Positions 45,652 to 55,682 of a stretch of 64,000 nt of DNA are shown in pieces. Position numbers and translations under genes: made by a program. Position 1 is the stretch's first letter. Each line of letters opens with the position of its first letter. The DNA is from Saccharina japonica (taxonomy: Eukaryota > Sar > Phaeophyceae > Laminariales > Laminariaceae), in assembly GCA_008828725.1 (NCBI GenBank), contig MEHQ01000128.1, positions 791,504 through 855,503 of the forward strand, written 5' to 3'. Below the pieces are notes generated by a model. It was not told the DNA's origin, ran no database searches, and was given only the letters and a program-made list of their open reading frames with translations.

Positions 45652-45902
45652 CTTGCATCTGCATTTGCTCCCCGGGCCAGCAGCAGCTCGCACAAAACAA
45701 CCCCCCCGGTGCTTGCCGCGGTTAGGAGAGGCGTGTTCCCCTCGCTGTCAGCAGAATCTACGTTTCCACCCGCTTTAAGCAACATCACCGCGATTGCGCG
45801 AACGGAGCGTTCCACTGACAGCCTTCTTTGCTCTTTCCACCGCGCGAGTTCACCCTGCTCGCGTTCCACCGAAGCAGCTTCGGCCAAGGACAATGCTGTT
45901 TC

Positions 45903-45951
<49 letters not shown>

Positions 45952-46172
45952 GGGGACGATAAGCGAAGCGCTGCGGTTGCCTCCGAAGTTCGAGAAGTCG
46001 CGGCTGGCGGTGGCGATGGTGGTGGTAAGAATAGTGCTGCGGTTGACTCCGGGTTTGTTGTAGAGTTCATGGCGTTTTCGTCGTCTGAGTGTTCCTTGCC
46101 CGTCCGTGCGTTGTAGAGCGCTAGGCAATGCATGGGGGTTAGTCCATCCGCCGTTACCGCGCAAACATCCGC
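45652..46172 (-). CDS. Exon 14: ankyrin repeats 2-3 with poly-Ala/Pro/Ser insert
   Basis: This is the largest exon, 173 codons plus two bases, with acceptor cgcggcag| (phase 0) and donor CAAG|gtgggg (phase 2). It opens with the ankyrin motif ADGLTPMHCLALYNA. About 85 residues follow of Ser/Thr/Pro/Ala-rich sequence with a run of thirteen alanines encoded mostly by GCA repeats, then a charged stretch. Ankyrin then resumes (VMLLKAGGNVDSADSEGNTP, then LLTAASTGGVVLCELLLARG). The insert lies inside repeat 2, so it should loop out of the solenoid. Confidence 0.9.
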
Positions 46173-46829
46173 CTGCCGCGGAGGTGTTGTTCGAGTAGGA
46201 TTGGAGGCAAGATCATTGGACGGGCGCGGGAGGGGGCGTGCGAAGGGGCAGATAAAATGGAGACTTTGTCTACAGCTTTAAGGGCGGTGCTACCTTTTGG
46301 TGGCGGGGGGGGAGTGTACGGATATCATACATGTCTGTAGTTGTATGGCCATATACCCCCGCATTCGTACAATGCTGGGACGGACCACTAAGGGTTTTCA
46401 CGCACCAAGTAAGGCAATAGGACGGGGTGGACGTGAAGGGGCGGGAAGAAGGGAGACGTGTCAGGCGTAAGAGCGATGCTGCAGTAGAGAGGGGGGGTAC
46501 TTTTGTGCTTTAACCTTTGCGACCGACTGGGATCCTCAACTGAAAAACTGTTCAACATGTTTGAAAACCCTATTTGCAGTCCTATTTGCAATACGTTTGG
46601 CAATACGTTTTGCAATCCTATGTCCAATCCCCGTTGCAATCCTATTTATAGTCCTCTTTGCAAACCCATTTGCGACCCTATTTGCAATCCTAGTTGCAAT
46701 ACTGTTTTCAAAGTCATTTCCGATCCTATTTGAGGGTTATCACGTCGTTTTAGTTCTTGAGGTTGCGCACCCCTGGGATAAGTGGCGATAAACTTTCTAT
46801 TGAGAGTGACTGTGTGACTAGGGATCCCA

Positions 46830-47015
46830 ATAGTACCGGTGCCACCTTATAGGGGCAGCGGCTTATTTGATGAGCTCCTGACATGAAGAGCTCAACATAT
46901 CATAAAAAAACACACGACTTCGAATAAACTTGTTCGCGCAACCGGTCCTCACATCGAATCACTACCCGGTAGTTTCTTACTTGAGGAGCTCAACCCTGCC
47001 TACCGTGGGATGAGT
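46830..47015. mobile_element. MITE family 2, shortened reverse copy
   Basis: Starts at GGTGCCACCTTATAGGGGCA and ends CTACCGTGGGATGAGTCTGC. The inside has TTCGCGCAACCGG and TTGAGGAGCTCAACCCTGCC. Confidence 0.6.
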
Positions 47016-47185
47016 CTGCAGTCGTCATAAAGTTTCGATCCTTTTCTCGTCTGAAGTTTGAAGTGGGTATACATATACGTGAGGGGATTTGTTTTACTTT
47101 TTTGTTGATGTTCACAGGTGCCGTATGTTTCTCCCCTCCGTTTTCAATCCTACAGTAAACCCTTCACAAGGTCATTCAAAGCCCG

Positions 47186-47300
47186 CAGTGCGCGCGATCG
47201 AAGCGTCAGACGTGCGAAGCTTGCAAATATGAGTTTCAATAAAACCCTCGACCTCACAGCTGCTGCTGTTTACAAACATTTCATTTTGAATGCAAATTAA
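47186..47300 (+). repeat. MSFDEI-type peptide-coding repeat, copy C (diverged)
   Basis: Reads ARDRSVRRAKLANMSFNKTL, then DLTAAAVYKHFILNAN and stop. The leading GCGCGATCGAAG word is shared with copy B. It overlaps the region just downstream of exon 13 on the other strand. Confidence 0.6.
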
Positions 47301-47325
47301 GTGACGATGCAGTACAGTCATGTAC

Positions 47326-47539
47326 CTCACGCTGCAAGCAGAGCTGGACACAGCGAGGAGCGGTGGCCAGACATGCGAGATGGAGCACGCCTTCGTCCGC
47401 CTCCCCACCCCCAATCCCGTACCACTCTGACGGCGCCTGGAGCACGACCGCCGGCCATCTATCTGTCAGCCAGAACAGCCGCTCGAAACAGCCCGTCGAT
47501 GCCGCGCGCATCGCCTCCCCGAGGAAAAACGCCGTGTAC
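47326..47539 (-). CDS. Exon 13: unrecognised domain plus first ankyrin repeat
   Basis: The acceptor is ctgtactgcag| (phase 2) and the donor GAG|gtacat (phase 0); 71 codons. The first two thirds (YTAFFLGEAMRAAS, ERLFWLTDRWPAVVLQAPSE) continue the unrecognised segment of exon 12. The end, EGVLHLACLATAPRCVQLCL, is the helical pair of an ankyrin repeat whose loop is completed by exon 14 (QRE-ADVCAVTADGLTPMH). Confidence 0.85.
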
Positions 47540-48277
47540 CTGCAGTACAGAACCAGCCCACGAACAAGGACGATTTATAATCATTCATAAGGGGGGACTA
47601 CAGTCGTACGGGGCTGTGCTATTGAACACACGATTTTGCTGGTTGAGGATTGCCTTTTCGATGAGAACCGGATTTTATACCTTTCGGTGCACAACAAAAA
47701 AAGCTTCAAATATTTTTTTTGCCGTAGTGACGTGTGGAGTAACGTTATGATGTTATCGAGCCCATATGCCGTGTGTCCAGAACACAGCAGTGCGTCGGCC
47801 GCAGAGGTATAATCTCGTCAAACGATCAGGTGTGACTGCTAGTGTCTTCCATGTTTGCAGTCGTACACATCCAAATATTTTCGTGATGAGAATAAAGGGG
47901 GAGCATGATGAGTGCCAAATCTTCCCCTTTTGTTGAATGAATCAATCCGCACTAGCTCAAGTAGTTCAAATAATTGTTTAATTCCATCCACCCCCATCCA
48001 CTGGTACACAATTTGTCGTGTTGTGACCCCAGGTCTGCGCTGCGAAATGAAGCGAGCTGGAGAAGTAAGGAGAAGATACATCATGGGATGGAACAAAAAA
48101 AAACAGGCCATACCCGGGTAGGCATACGGACGTATGCTACGGCAGAGGAGCACCAACCATGGTATTGCCTTTTGAGGGTGGCGACTTATTACTTGAGGAG
48201 TTCTGTACCTTACCCGAACACTGATCAGCTACACGCTGGTTCAACTATACCGCGGAAAATTCACTCAGTGGCCAATG

Positions 48278-48566
48278 TCCACGCCGTTTTTTGGAGATAG
48301 ACCCTGAAATTTGGCAAACGTGTTTTATGCGCCCTACCCGAGACTTTAACGGATGGTTTTTCTTCTTTTCTTTTCTTTTTTTTTTTCCGTCAGATATTGT
48401 TTGTTTTGTATTTTTTTGGGAAATTTGGGTCAAATTGGGTCTAAAGAGATCTAATATTTCCGGCGAAAAAAAAATAACAATAAAAACATTCGTAGAAGGC
48501 TCGAGTAGGGCGCATAAAGCACGTGTACCGAATTTCAGAGTCTATCTCCATAAAACGGCGTGGACA
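48278..48566. mobile_element. Long fold-back element, about 70-bp arms
   Basis: The left arm 48278-48347 (GTCCACGCCGTTTTTTGGAG, CCTGAAATTTGGCAAACGTG, TTTTATGCGCCCTACCCGAG) is the near-exact inverse of the right arm 48495-48566 (CTCGAGTAGGGCGCATAAAG, CACGTGTACCGAATTTCAGA, CCATAAAACGGCGTGGAC). The spacer is T- and A-rich. No open frame spans it. It is a single copy in this window. Confidence 0.85.
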
Positions 48567-48782
48567 TTTGGACTTTTGTGCGGTAAAAGTGCAAAAATAG
48601 GCGTTGCCTCGTAATTACTTAGTTTCAGTATATAATCGATTTTGGGCGTTAAATATTACTTAATATGACAATACACAGTCAGATCTTCGAATATTTGCGT
48701 GAACCTATGTACAAACATGCCTTGGATCACCTGGAAGCGGCTCGTTCAGAAAAACAAGTGGGGGGAAAACATGTTTTCCTAC

Positions 48783-48878
48783 CGAAACGCCTGACTATTG
48801 TTGACCACTTTGAAGGCCTGTGATTGGTCGGGGCACATTTTCGGCGGTAGCGCCAGCTCTAGGCCCTTGAACAAAAAA
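48783..48878 (-). CDS. Exon 12: unrecognised conserved-looking segment
   Basis: It starts in phase 2 after gacatcgccag| and ends in phase 2 at TTTCG|gtagga. It reads FLFKGLELALPPKMCPDQ and then QAFKVVNNSQAF, continuing into exon 13. A start at 48900 (gaacag|) adds EEGDIAS, reads more naturally as protein, but would give phase 1 and need another exon. The segment is not ankyrin, IQ, WW or TPR by eye and I do not recognise it. Confidence 0.65.
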
Positions 48879-49115
48879 CTGGCGATGTCACCCTCTTCCA
48901 CTGTTCATGGCGGTCAGTATGATACCAAATATGTGACATTGGAGGTGCTATTGCATGCGGCATTCATGACTGATGAAATTTGCCGTGATAGCCTGAACCA
49001 GCTCGTACGTAGTCAATCAATGTATTTCATCCTACCCTCCCCTATAGTATTCACATATGGCGTATAATATGAATTGTAGATCGTCTGCTCAATCAAACTA
49101 TTCATTAATCCGCAA

Positions 49116-49470
49116 ATAGGCCGGTCGCCCCGGTAGCGTAGTGGTCAGCTTCAAAGACTACTATCATTGGTACCCAGGATCGAATCCCACCACCGTGGTG
49201 AGAGATTTTGTCTTTATTTGAAAAAATAAAAAGGAACCAATTGCTGAGAGCGCCTTCGTGGCGTGGGTAGGCGGAATCCGACGCAAGTCGACGAGGGAAG
49301 AAAGTGCTGAAATCTTCTCGCGATAAAAATGCAAGGCAAGAACCGTAGTGGGGGAGGAGGGAGAAGAGCCTACTTTGTGACCCCGGATCTGAGTTACGAC
49401 TAGGAAGGAGAGAGAAAGGAAGGGCAAAGATAATAAATGGGATGGAGAAAAAAAAAAAAAAAAAAAAAAA
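49116..49470 (+). mobile_element. tRNA-derived SINE, full-length copy
   Basis: The head resembles a tRNA gene with pol III promoter boxes: an A-box-like TAGCGTAGTGGTCAGC near 49136 and a B-box-like GGATCGAATCC near 49172. A body of about 250 bp follows, shared with four other places in the window, then a run of A of about 29 at 49445-49471. Head, body and A tail are the classic SINE layout. It sits in the host-gene intron between exons 11 and 12, in the opposite orientation. Confidence 0.85.
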
Positions 49471-49639
49471 ACAAATACAGAAAGCCCAGGGCAGTATCGC
49501 ATTATCGATTATTTTGACCCACCCATAACCTATCAGTAATCGTAAATCACAATAACCATAGTATACCCTCGCTGTCAATCCCTCCGTACAATACAACACC
49601 TCTCAATGTCCACCTTCCTTAAGAGTATGGAGTAGTCAC

Positions 49640-49704
49640 CTGGAGCGGACTTGATGTCCACGGACCACACGCTGCAAAGAAATGGCTCCGTGGTGTAGCT
49701 CGGC
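49640..49704 (-). CDS. Exon 11: IQ motif
   Basis: A short exon of 21 codons plus two bases, with acceptor tatgtaccag| (phase 0) and donor CCAG|gtgact (phase 2). The product AELHHGAISLQRVVRGHQVR contains an IQ consensus (LQRVVRGHQVR). It is the last IQ motif before the unrecognised and ankyrin regions. Confidence 0.7.
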
Positions 49705-49884
49705 CTGGTACATAGGACAGCCGTTAAGGTAGCACGTATAAGACGAGCGGCAGCAGTAAAGGAGCATAGATAGATAGGACAGGCACCCTCACACCGAAAC
49801 CAATCGACGCCAATGGGAAGTCGTTTTGAAACGCTTGGAAGTTGGCGTTGATGAAGTATGTTGCGAAAACACAAGGCCCTACAC

Positions 49885-49985
49885 GAACACATATTTTAAA
49901 AAAATTAAAAAAAACAACAGCTGTGAGCTCGAGGATTTCGTCGAAGCTCATCTTTGCTAGCTGAGTGTAATTGAATACATATATA
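49885..49985 (-). repeat. MSFDEI-type peptide-coding repeat, copy A
   Basis: Reads YTQLAKMSFDEILELTAVVF and then FNFFK, followed by A/T-rich sequence. It is almost identical at the DNA level to 61446-61520 on the other strand. It lies in the intron between exons 10 and 11, in the same orientation as the gene, but no splice sites frame it. Confidence 0.7.
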
Positions 49986-50034
49986 GTACACCCGTTGCCG
50001 TCTCTGGAAGTAGTCACACCATAAATCAAATCAA

Positions 50035-50280
50035 TCCAATGGAGGCTGTCGTCCATATGCAAGCCCGCCTCACAAGAGGTTCTTGATAGGATGCAGCTCA
50101 CCCTTCATGCGACTTGCCTCACGGGACTTCGCGCTTGGTGCAATCAATGTCTCTCTGGTTGGTGAAAACCCAACGTGCTCCGTCCCGGCATCGTAGGGAT
50201 GCGAGGGTCTATGGTCATGCGACTACGGCTATGCACGACATGCGGCTAGTTAATACAACCCCCCCCCCCCTTCTCGGAAG
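50035..50280. repeat. Dispersed repeat, paired with 24265-24565
   Basis: This second copy is about 85% alike by eye and has a poly-C run at 50259-50270. It is in the intron between exons 10 and 11. Confidence 0.75.
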
Positions 50281-50389
50281 GGATGCGTGGTCAATGGTCA
50301 AATGACGAAGGCAAGCAACAAATGAGTACGCCCCGAGAACTCGCGGGGAAAACAAGGCACCAAGAGAAATACCGTGCGGTAGGTCTTAC

Positions 50390-50524
50390 CTTTGTGTGGA
50401 AGTTTTTCCTGACTTTGTATCCTCTCCACCGCTTCTGGATGCGCACAGCCGCCCTTCGATGGTGTAAGCGGCCGTCGAACCCCTTCAGCGCACGGTTTGA
50501 GGCATTGGCATCCACCGAGGCGTG
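50390..50524 (-). CDS. Exon 10: canonical IQ motif
   Basis: The 45 codons contain the textbook IQ motif AAVRIQKRWRGYKVRK, followed by the donor AAG|gtaaga. The chosen acceptor (tactaaag|cacgcc) gives phase 0, matching exon 9. The frame stays open about 60 bases further upstream, so a longer exon with another acceptor (near 50585) is possible but would break the phase with exon 9. Confidence 0.85.
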
Positions 50525-50601
50525 CTTTAGTAGGGGACGCGCAAGGTTTCTGAGCCTCCTCAGACGGGTTTTGTCCGAGTTATTTCTGACTGACTATTAT
50601 T

Positions 50602-50707
50602 AAGGGAGATAACAGTAAATAGAGGAGCTACGGTACACACAAAAACCTATATATTTTCCTATTTTTACTAACAATATTTGGCCTATTTTACTATCGCCCT
50701 CCGTAAT
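50602..50707. mobile_element. Fold-back MITE, GGGGGACCATAGTAAATAGG family
   Basis: Left AAGGGAGATAACAGTAAATA and right CCTATTTTACTATCGCCCTC with CGT. It lies 78 bp upstream of exon 10, in the intron between exons 9 and 10. Confidence 0.75.
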
Positions 50708-51299
50708 AGTATAGTCCTCAACTGACAAACTGCCCGAGAAGGCATACGCCTTACAAGGTGTGACCTATCGTTGGATACGGCAAGCCTTACCGTTGGTACA
50801 CCATTTACGCTGCACACAAGGTTTTGTTTGCATCTTCGATAGGTGCTGGGGGTCGTTCGTCGGACATACAGCCAGCCTACCAGTGCAAAATTGGTCAAAA
50901 GCCAGTGTTTGATTGAGTTATGGAGCTCTTCGAGTTGAGGAGCCGCATGAACAATTACGTGCTCTATACGCATAGTACGTATACGAGTAGTCCTATCGTT
51001 CATAGCCCCTGTCCTCCCCTTGGGGAACCCTCTCCGTCGCCAAACAACCGACTCTGTGGGAATTTAGCCGACCCCGAGACCAAATGCAACGGGCTATACC
51101 GTAGGTCTATGACGAACGAAACATAGTACAACATTTTTCACATGGGTAGGTCCTCAATTGCAATGTCCGATGCAATGGTTGATTGAACCCCCCCCCCCCC
51201 GCCAGTGACATCGTGTTGCAAAATGGTTGTGGCCCAAGTGACGTATACCCATGGCATATATGCATTGTGTGCATACACCCCGATGAGAGGATGGGTCAC

Positions 51300-51455
51300 C
51301 TTCCTTGCATTGTGCGAGCGCCAGACGGCTTGCGCCAGGGTGGCTGCATGCTCCCGTCTCGCTGCCTCCTCGGCCCCAGCTTCCTCGCGCTCACGCCGCT
51401 CTCTGACGATCGACGAAGAGATGTCCCTCCAAGCTCGCACCATGCATCCCAGCAC
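51300..51455 (-). CDS. Exon 9: Glu/Arg helix and IQ-like motif
   Basis: The 52 codons are in phase 0 at both ends, with acceptor cttcacaaaag| and donor AAG|gtgacc. It reads VLGCMVRAWRDISSSIV, then an alternating Glu/Arg helix (RERREREEAGAEEAARREHA), then ATLAQAVWRSHNARK. The last part is a degenerate IQ motif that runs into exon 10. The run of E/R/A suggests a single stable alpha-helix. Confidence 0.85.
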
Positions 51456-52000
51456 CTTTTGTGAAGGTTGGGCGTGCACCGGTAGCGGTAGCAGGGAAGG
51501 GGACGGGGGGGGGGTGTACTTCATATTCATGCATGGCCGTAGTGGTGTGACCATGGACCCTCGCGGCTCGACAATGCCGGGACGGAGCATGTCGGGTTTT
51601 GGTGGGGGGGGGTGTACTCATGTCGTGCGCGGCCGTAGTCGTATTGCCATATACCCTCGCATCCCTACAATGAGGGGGGGGGTGATGGAGCAGTGCCAAG
51701 TTATAAGGGTGGTGGCTTATTCTCTGAGCTCCTCACACGAAGAGCTCAATAGCTCACCCGAAACTTGACTTAGAATCAGTCCGATCGCGCAATCGACTGG
51801 GCTTCTCGATTCAGGAACTACTACTGTATCCCGCATCGTCAAAATATATTGTTTTCGTAAGATTCCAAGGACCACGGGATTGTTAATCGGATATTTTGTT
51901 TTCAAGTGATTTCAAGTGAGGAATCTGATAGACATTGGGTGCAACGCCCCTGTGACCCGCGACTGCTGCCAACAACGGACACACTGTCTCCATATATCAC

Positions 52001-52201
52001 CTGCGCCTCCCTCTGGCGTCTCATGCCCACGACCTTCGTCTTGGCCGTCCGGCGCCAATGAGAGTCCCTTCTCCACGCCTTGAGGAGTTCCAAGGAGGCG
52101 GCGGTTTTTCGCTCCTTCCGGAAGGCGTCGACTTGCTCCTCGAGGCGCGCCATGCGTCGCCGGTACTTCTTGAAGTGCACGACGGCAATATGAACTCTAG
52201 C
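52001..52201 (-). CDS. Exon 8: coiled-coil / IQ-like exon
   Basis: The 67 codons are in phase 0 at both ends. The acceptor is preceded by a pyrimidine tract (ctactcctccag|) and the donor is CAG|gtgata. The product starts ARVHIAVVHFKKYRRRMARL and continues as a charged, probably coiled-coil helix (EEQVDAFRKERKTAASLELL) ending in RRQREAQ. No enzymatic motif is seen. It is probably a rigid linker between IQ motifs. Confidence 0.85.
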
Positions 52202-52269
52202 CTGGAGGAGTAGGGCGACAGAAAGAGACACGGGGAGGGGGGTGCAGGACATAATCCATGGTTTTTGAG

Positions 52270-52525
52270 GAGCGAGGAGGCATGCCACGGTAGAGGGGCA
52301 CCTCGTTTTTTCTAGGGCTCCTAACTTGAGGAGCTCATTACTCGCCCACAAACTGAGACTTTGCCAAATATGGAAAAAGTGCAACCCGATGAACCGTCCC
52401 ATGGTCCTGGTATACAACGGAAACTAATGCCGAACAAGAACCCTCCGACCATGTTGGGTTAAGAAGCTCTGTCATCCAGGAATAATGTATCCAAAAGGTA
52501 CCCTCTCTATCGTAGCACGGGTCCG
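52270..52525 (-). mobile_element. MITE family 1, reverse copy
   Basis: Landmarks GGCATGCCACGGTAGAGGGG, AACTTGAGGAGCTCATTACT, ACCATGTTGGGTTAAGAAGC and CTCTATCGTAGCACGGGTCC. It lies about 70 bp before exon 8 on the transcript. Confidence 0.75.
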
Positions 52526-53054
52526 ACAGCAAGAGAGACGGGCGTGTGCTACGATAAGGATTCCGACGATGCAATGGTTGGGACTGACGGCGGTCGTTAG
52601 CCATTGTTTCGTACGCCTCGGAAGTGGAAACCTATAGCACTAGCATTTCTTCCGGCGGGATATTTCTGGGAAATTTCCAGGTCACTAATAATTGTGGTCG
52701 GGTTTGGGGTTATAGGGTTAGGGTTAGGGGTTCTACGGCCGTACATTGATCAAATATGTTACCGGACGATTTGTTAATAGTCGTCGTGGAAACCCAAAAA
52801 AAACTCAGCTCACAACTTCCTGTATTTCACCCACCGATGCAGCACCAAATTTAGTTATGAGTATTGTTATCCTTGCTGCCATCCTCAACAATGTGTAGCA
52901 TGATAGAGCTTCAACGGTGATCACTCAGAAGCACTTCGGAATATGAAAGCCAAGGGGAAGAAGAAAGGGCCCTCTGCACGGTTGTCTGCTCCTTTCTTCT
53001 TTTCCAATATATGTCGTCCTTCACTTCACCACCCGCGAAATGTCTTATCATAAA

Positions 53055-54113
53055 TACCCTGCTACGATAGAGGTATATACCGTTGTTTGGCTAAAACTAT
53101 TTCTGAATGATCGGGCTCCTTAACCCAAAGTCGTACATAGGATTTTTATTCTTGCGTTGCAATATGTTTCATTCTTCAAAGCCATGGTATTTTTCATCGG
53201 GTAGCAACTTGATTCACAACTAAAAACAGTGTTTGACTTACTATTAGTATAGAGCTCCTCAAGGACCACCCTCGGAAAACACATGGTGCACCTGCATGCA
53301 GGCTACCGTAGCACGCGTCATAAGTTAGCGTCACACACCCATACTCTCTTGGACTGCAGAGGCCTCCCTCGTAAGAAACCTAGGCCATGGTATTGTTCCA
53401 TGATTTTGTTGTATCCAAAGTTATGTTTCGGGTGACGGTTGAGAAATTTCCAAATTTCATTCGTCAAGAGCGACGAGTCGCAGAAAATTACGGCGCATCT
53501 CCTACCTTAAGGTAGCATGCTCTGACGGTAGGAAGAAAGCCTCCATTTCTATAATAGCACTGAGCTCTGTACTTCACTAGGCGGGTGCTACGATAGAGGT
53601 AGCATTTTTTGGCCCGATTATGTTTTCGGAACGATCTATGAAAGGCTCCTGAGCCCAAAGTCGTCGAAATTTGATTATATTGCTGTGTTGCAGTATTGTT
53701 CATTGTATACTCACTGTAGACCATAGTATTGCTCATTGAGAACCACTTTTTTATTTTCCTCCAAAAGAAATTTTCGGTTGAGGTACAGAACTCCTCAAGT
53801 GACCACCCTCAGAAACATGAGGGGACGCGTGCTACGATAGAGGTATAAGGTATACCTTTTTTTGGCTGAAACGTTTTCTGAATGACTGTTAGTATGCTCC
53901 TTAACCCAAAATCGTGGGAATTTCATTTTGGTGTTGCAATATGTTTCGTGGGGATGGTTCATCGGCTATTATAACTCTTTTATTTTCCTCCAAACTCAGT
54001 TTTCGGGTGATGTATAGAGCTTTTCAAGTGACCATAAGTGACCACCCTCAGAAGGCAATACCATGGTGCACCTGCATGCAGGCTACCGTACCATGCGTCA
54101 GGGTACACCTCTA
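53055..54113 (+). mobile_element. Three forward MITE family 1 copies
   Basis: Copies at about 53055-53325, 53577-53824 and 53824-54110, the last two directly abutting. Each has GCTACGATAGAGGTA, a CTCCTTAACCCAAA-type block and the GCACCTGCATGCAGGCTACC variant or remnants of the right end. All lie in the intron between exons 7 and 8. Confidence 0.75.
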
Positions 54114-54167
54114 CCGTCGCATGCGTCACTAACGAAAACAGGCATACTAACTAAGCCGAGCACGTGC

Positions 54168-54312
54168 CTGGCTGGCGATCAACTGTCTCGCTCTGCGCTC
54201 CCTCCGTAGCGATGCAACTACTCGCTTGGCCTTCACTGCCCTCGCGAACGCTTGCAGCCGGATCGCAGCTTCCTGCCTCTGGATGTGGGCGAGGCGCACG
54301 AACGCCTTCCAC
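54168..54312 (-). CDS. Exon 7: IQ-motif exon
   Basis: The acceptor is ggtcag| (phase 2). The 48 codons read WKAFVRLAHIQRQEAAIRLQ and then a basic helix ending RRERRARQLIASQ. The core EAAIRLQAFARAVKAKR is a clear IQ motif. No GT donor in the right phase follows. The best exit is CAG|gcacgt, a GC-type donor in phase 0, which matches exon 8. If not spliced there, the frame stops a few codons later. Confidence 0.75.
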
Positions 54313-54774
54313 CTGACCGTGCAGTGTCGACAGTTGTTGCAAGGAGACAGTCATTGCAAAGAGAGGGTTTCCCGTATATATAACTGTTTCAGAACCACAG
54401 CAAAACTAACCTCACTCGCGAGCGTGCGTGCTGGAGAGTGTTTTGGAATAGTTATGGTAGTTGTGCTCTCCTACAGTAGGTTAAGAGACGTCCAGCGCCT
54501 GCGACGCGACAAGCCGAGACACGAGAGGCTCCCTCGCCAGAATCTCCCCGACGAAGTCCACCAGAGCTTCAGCGGACGTCCTAGCAATAGCGCCATGGCC
54601 GATGAGGTGCGAGGATGAATGTAAGCGTGACGGTACAAGGGTACCCCGGAGAAAGGGAGCCCCGTTACTTGAAGAACGATGCAGCCGAAAAACGCTCCAT
54701 ACCTCTATCCTAGCACGCGACCGCAGCTGCGTCGATCGCAAGCCGTTTCGCCCAAAACATGCTACGACCTCTTT

Positions 54775-55682
54775 GACGCATGCTACGATAGCCTGCATGC
54801 AGGTGCACCGTGTATTTTCTGGAGCTCCTTACTTGAAGAGCTCTCTACACCCCACCCTAAACTGACTTTGGAGGAAAGTGAAAGTGCTATATATCCGATT
54901 GAAAATCCCATGGCCGAAGCAAAAACAAGGAACAATAATGCAACAAAATGTAGTATTGGTTAAGGAGCTCGCTCATTCAGGAACCATTCCAGCCAAAGAA
55001 AAGGTACAGTACCTCTATCGTACCTCGCGTCCTTTAAGCTATCTCGGCACACGTCCTGGATGGATGATAGCATTGCCCCTCCCGTTTTTCAGGCCGATTA
55101 TGACGCGTGCTACGGTAGAGGTGCACCAACCATGGTTTTTGTTTTCTGAGGGAGGTTACTTGAGGAGCTCCAAAAACTCACCCCCGAAAAAAGATTCGTA
55201 GATTATGGAGGAAAAACAAAAGTGCCGCCCGATGAGCAATCCCATGCTTGGCCTACAGTAAGTGTACAACGAAAACTATTGCAACACAACAAATTGAATT
55301 TTTCGACGATTTTGGGTTAAGGAGCCTTCAATAGGTTAATAGGTCATTCAGAAAACGTCTCACGCCAAAAACGTGCTACCTCTGACGCGTGCCACGGTAT
55401 AGAGGCACTGACTGTACCGTTTTTTTGGCTGAAATGGTTTCCGAGTGATCGGGCTCCTTAACCCACGATCGTCAGATTTTCATCCTTGTGTCGCAATAAG
55501 TCTCATGTTTTCGTTCGGATATTTAGGCCATGGGCTTGTATAATCGGGTATATAGTTTTTTTTTCAAATATTTTTCAGCAAAACTCGATTTTTCGATTGA
55601 AGGTGTGGAAGCTCCTCGATTGAAGTGAGGAGCTCCACCCTCAGAAAAATAAAATGGTGCACTTCTGTCGTAGCCTGCGTCC
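54775..55682. mobile_element. Three MITE family 1 copies
   Basis: Reverse copies at 54775-55030 and 55085-55385 are followed by a forward copy at 55385-55682. Landmarks are TTACTTGAAGAGCTC, GGTTAAGGAGCTCGCTCATT, TTGGGTTAAGGAGCCTTCAA and CTGACGCGTGCCACGGTATA. They fill most of the region between exon 7 and tentative exon 6. Confidence 0.75.

Noticed and set aside
49120..49200. Functional tRNA gene
   Set aside because: A and B boxes are present, but the acceptor stem does not pair convincingly, and the sequence continues into a repeated body with an A tail, which indicates a SINE.
49724..50101. Minus-strand open frame of 125 codons containing MSFDEILELTA
   Set aside because: Only the MSFDEI segment recurs elsewhere. 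The remainder has no support, and the stretch lies between exons 10 and 11, which join in phase without it.
54490..54600. Protein-like stretch EALVDFVGEILAREPLVSRL
   Set aside because: The acceptor phase fits neither exon 5 nor exon 7. Kept only as a possible alternative exon in the findings.
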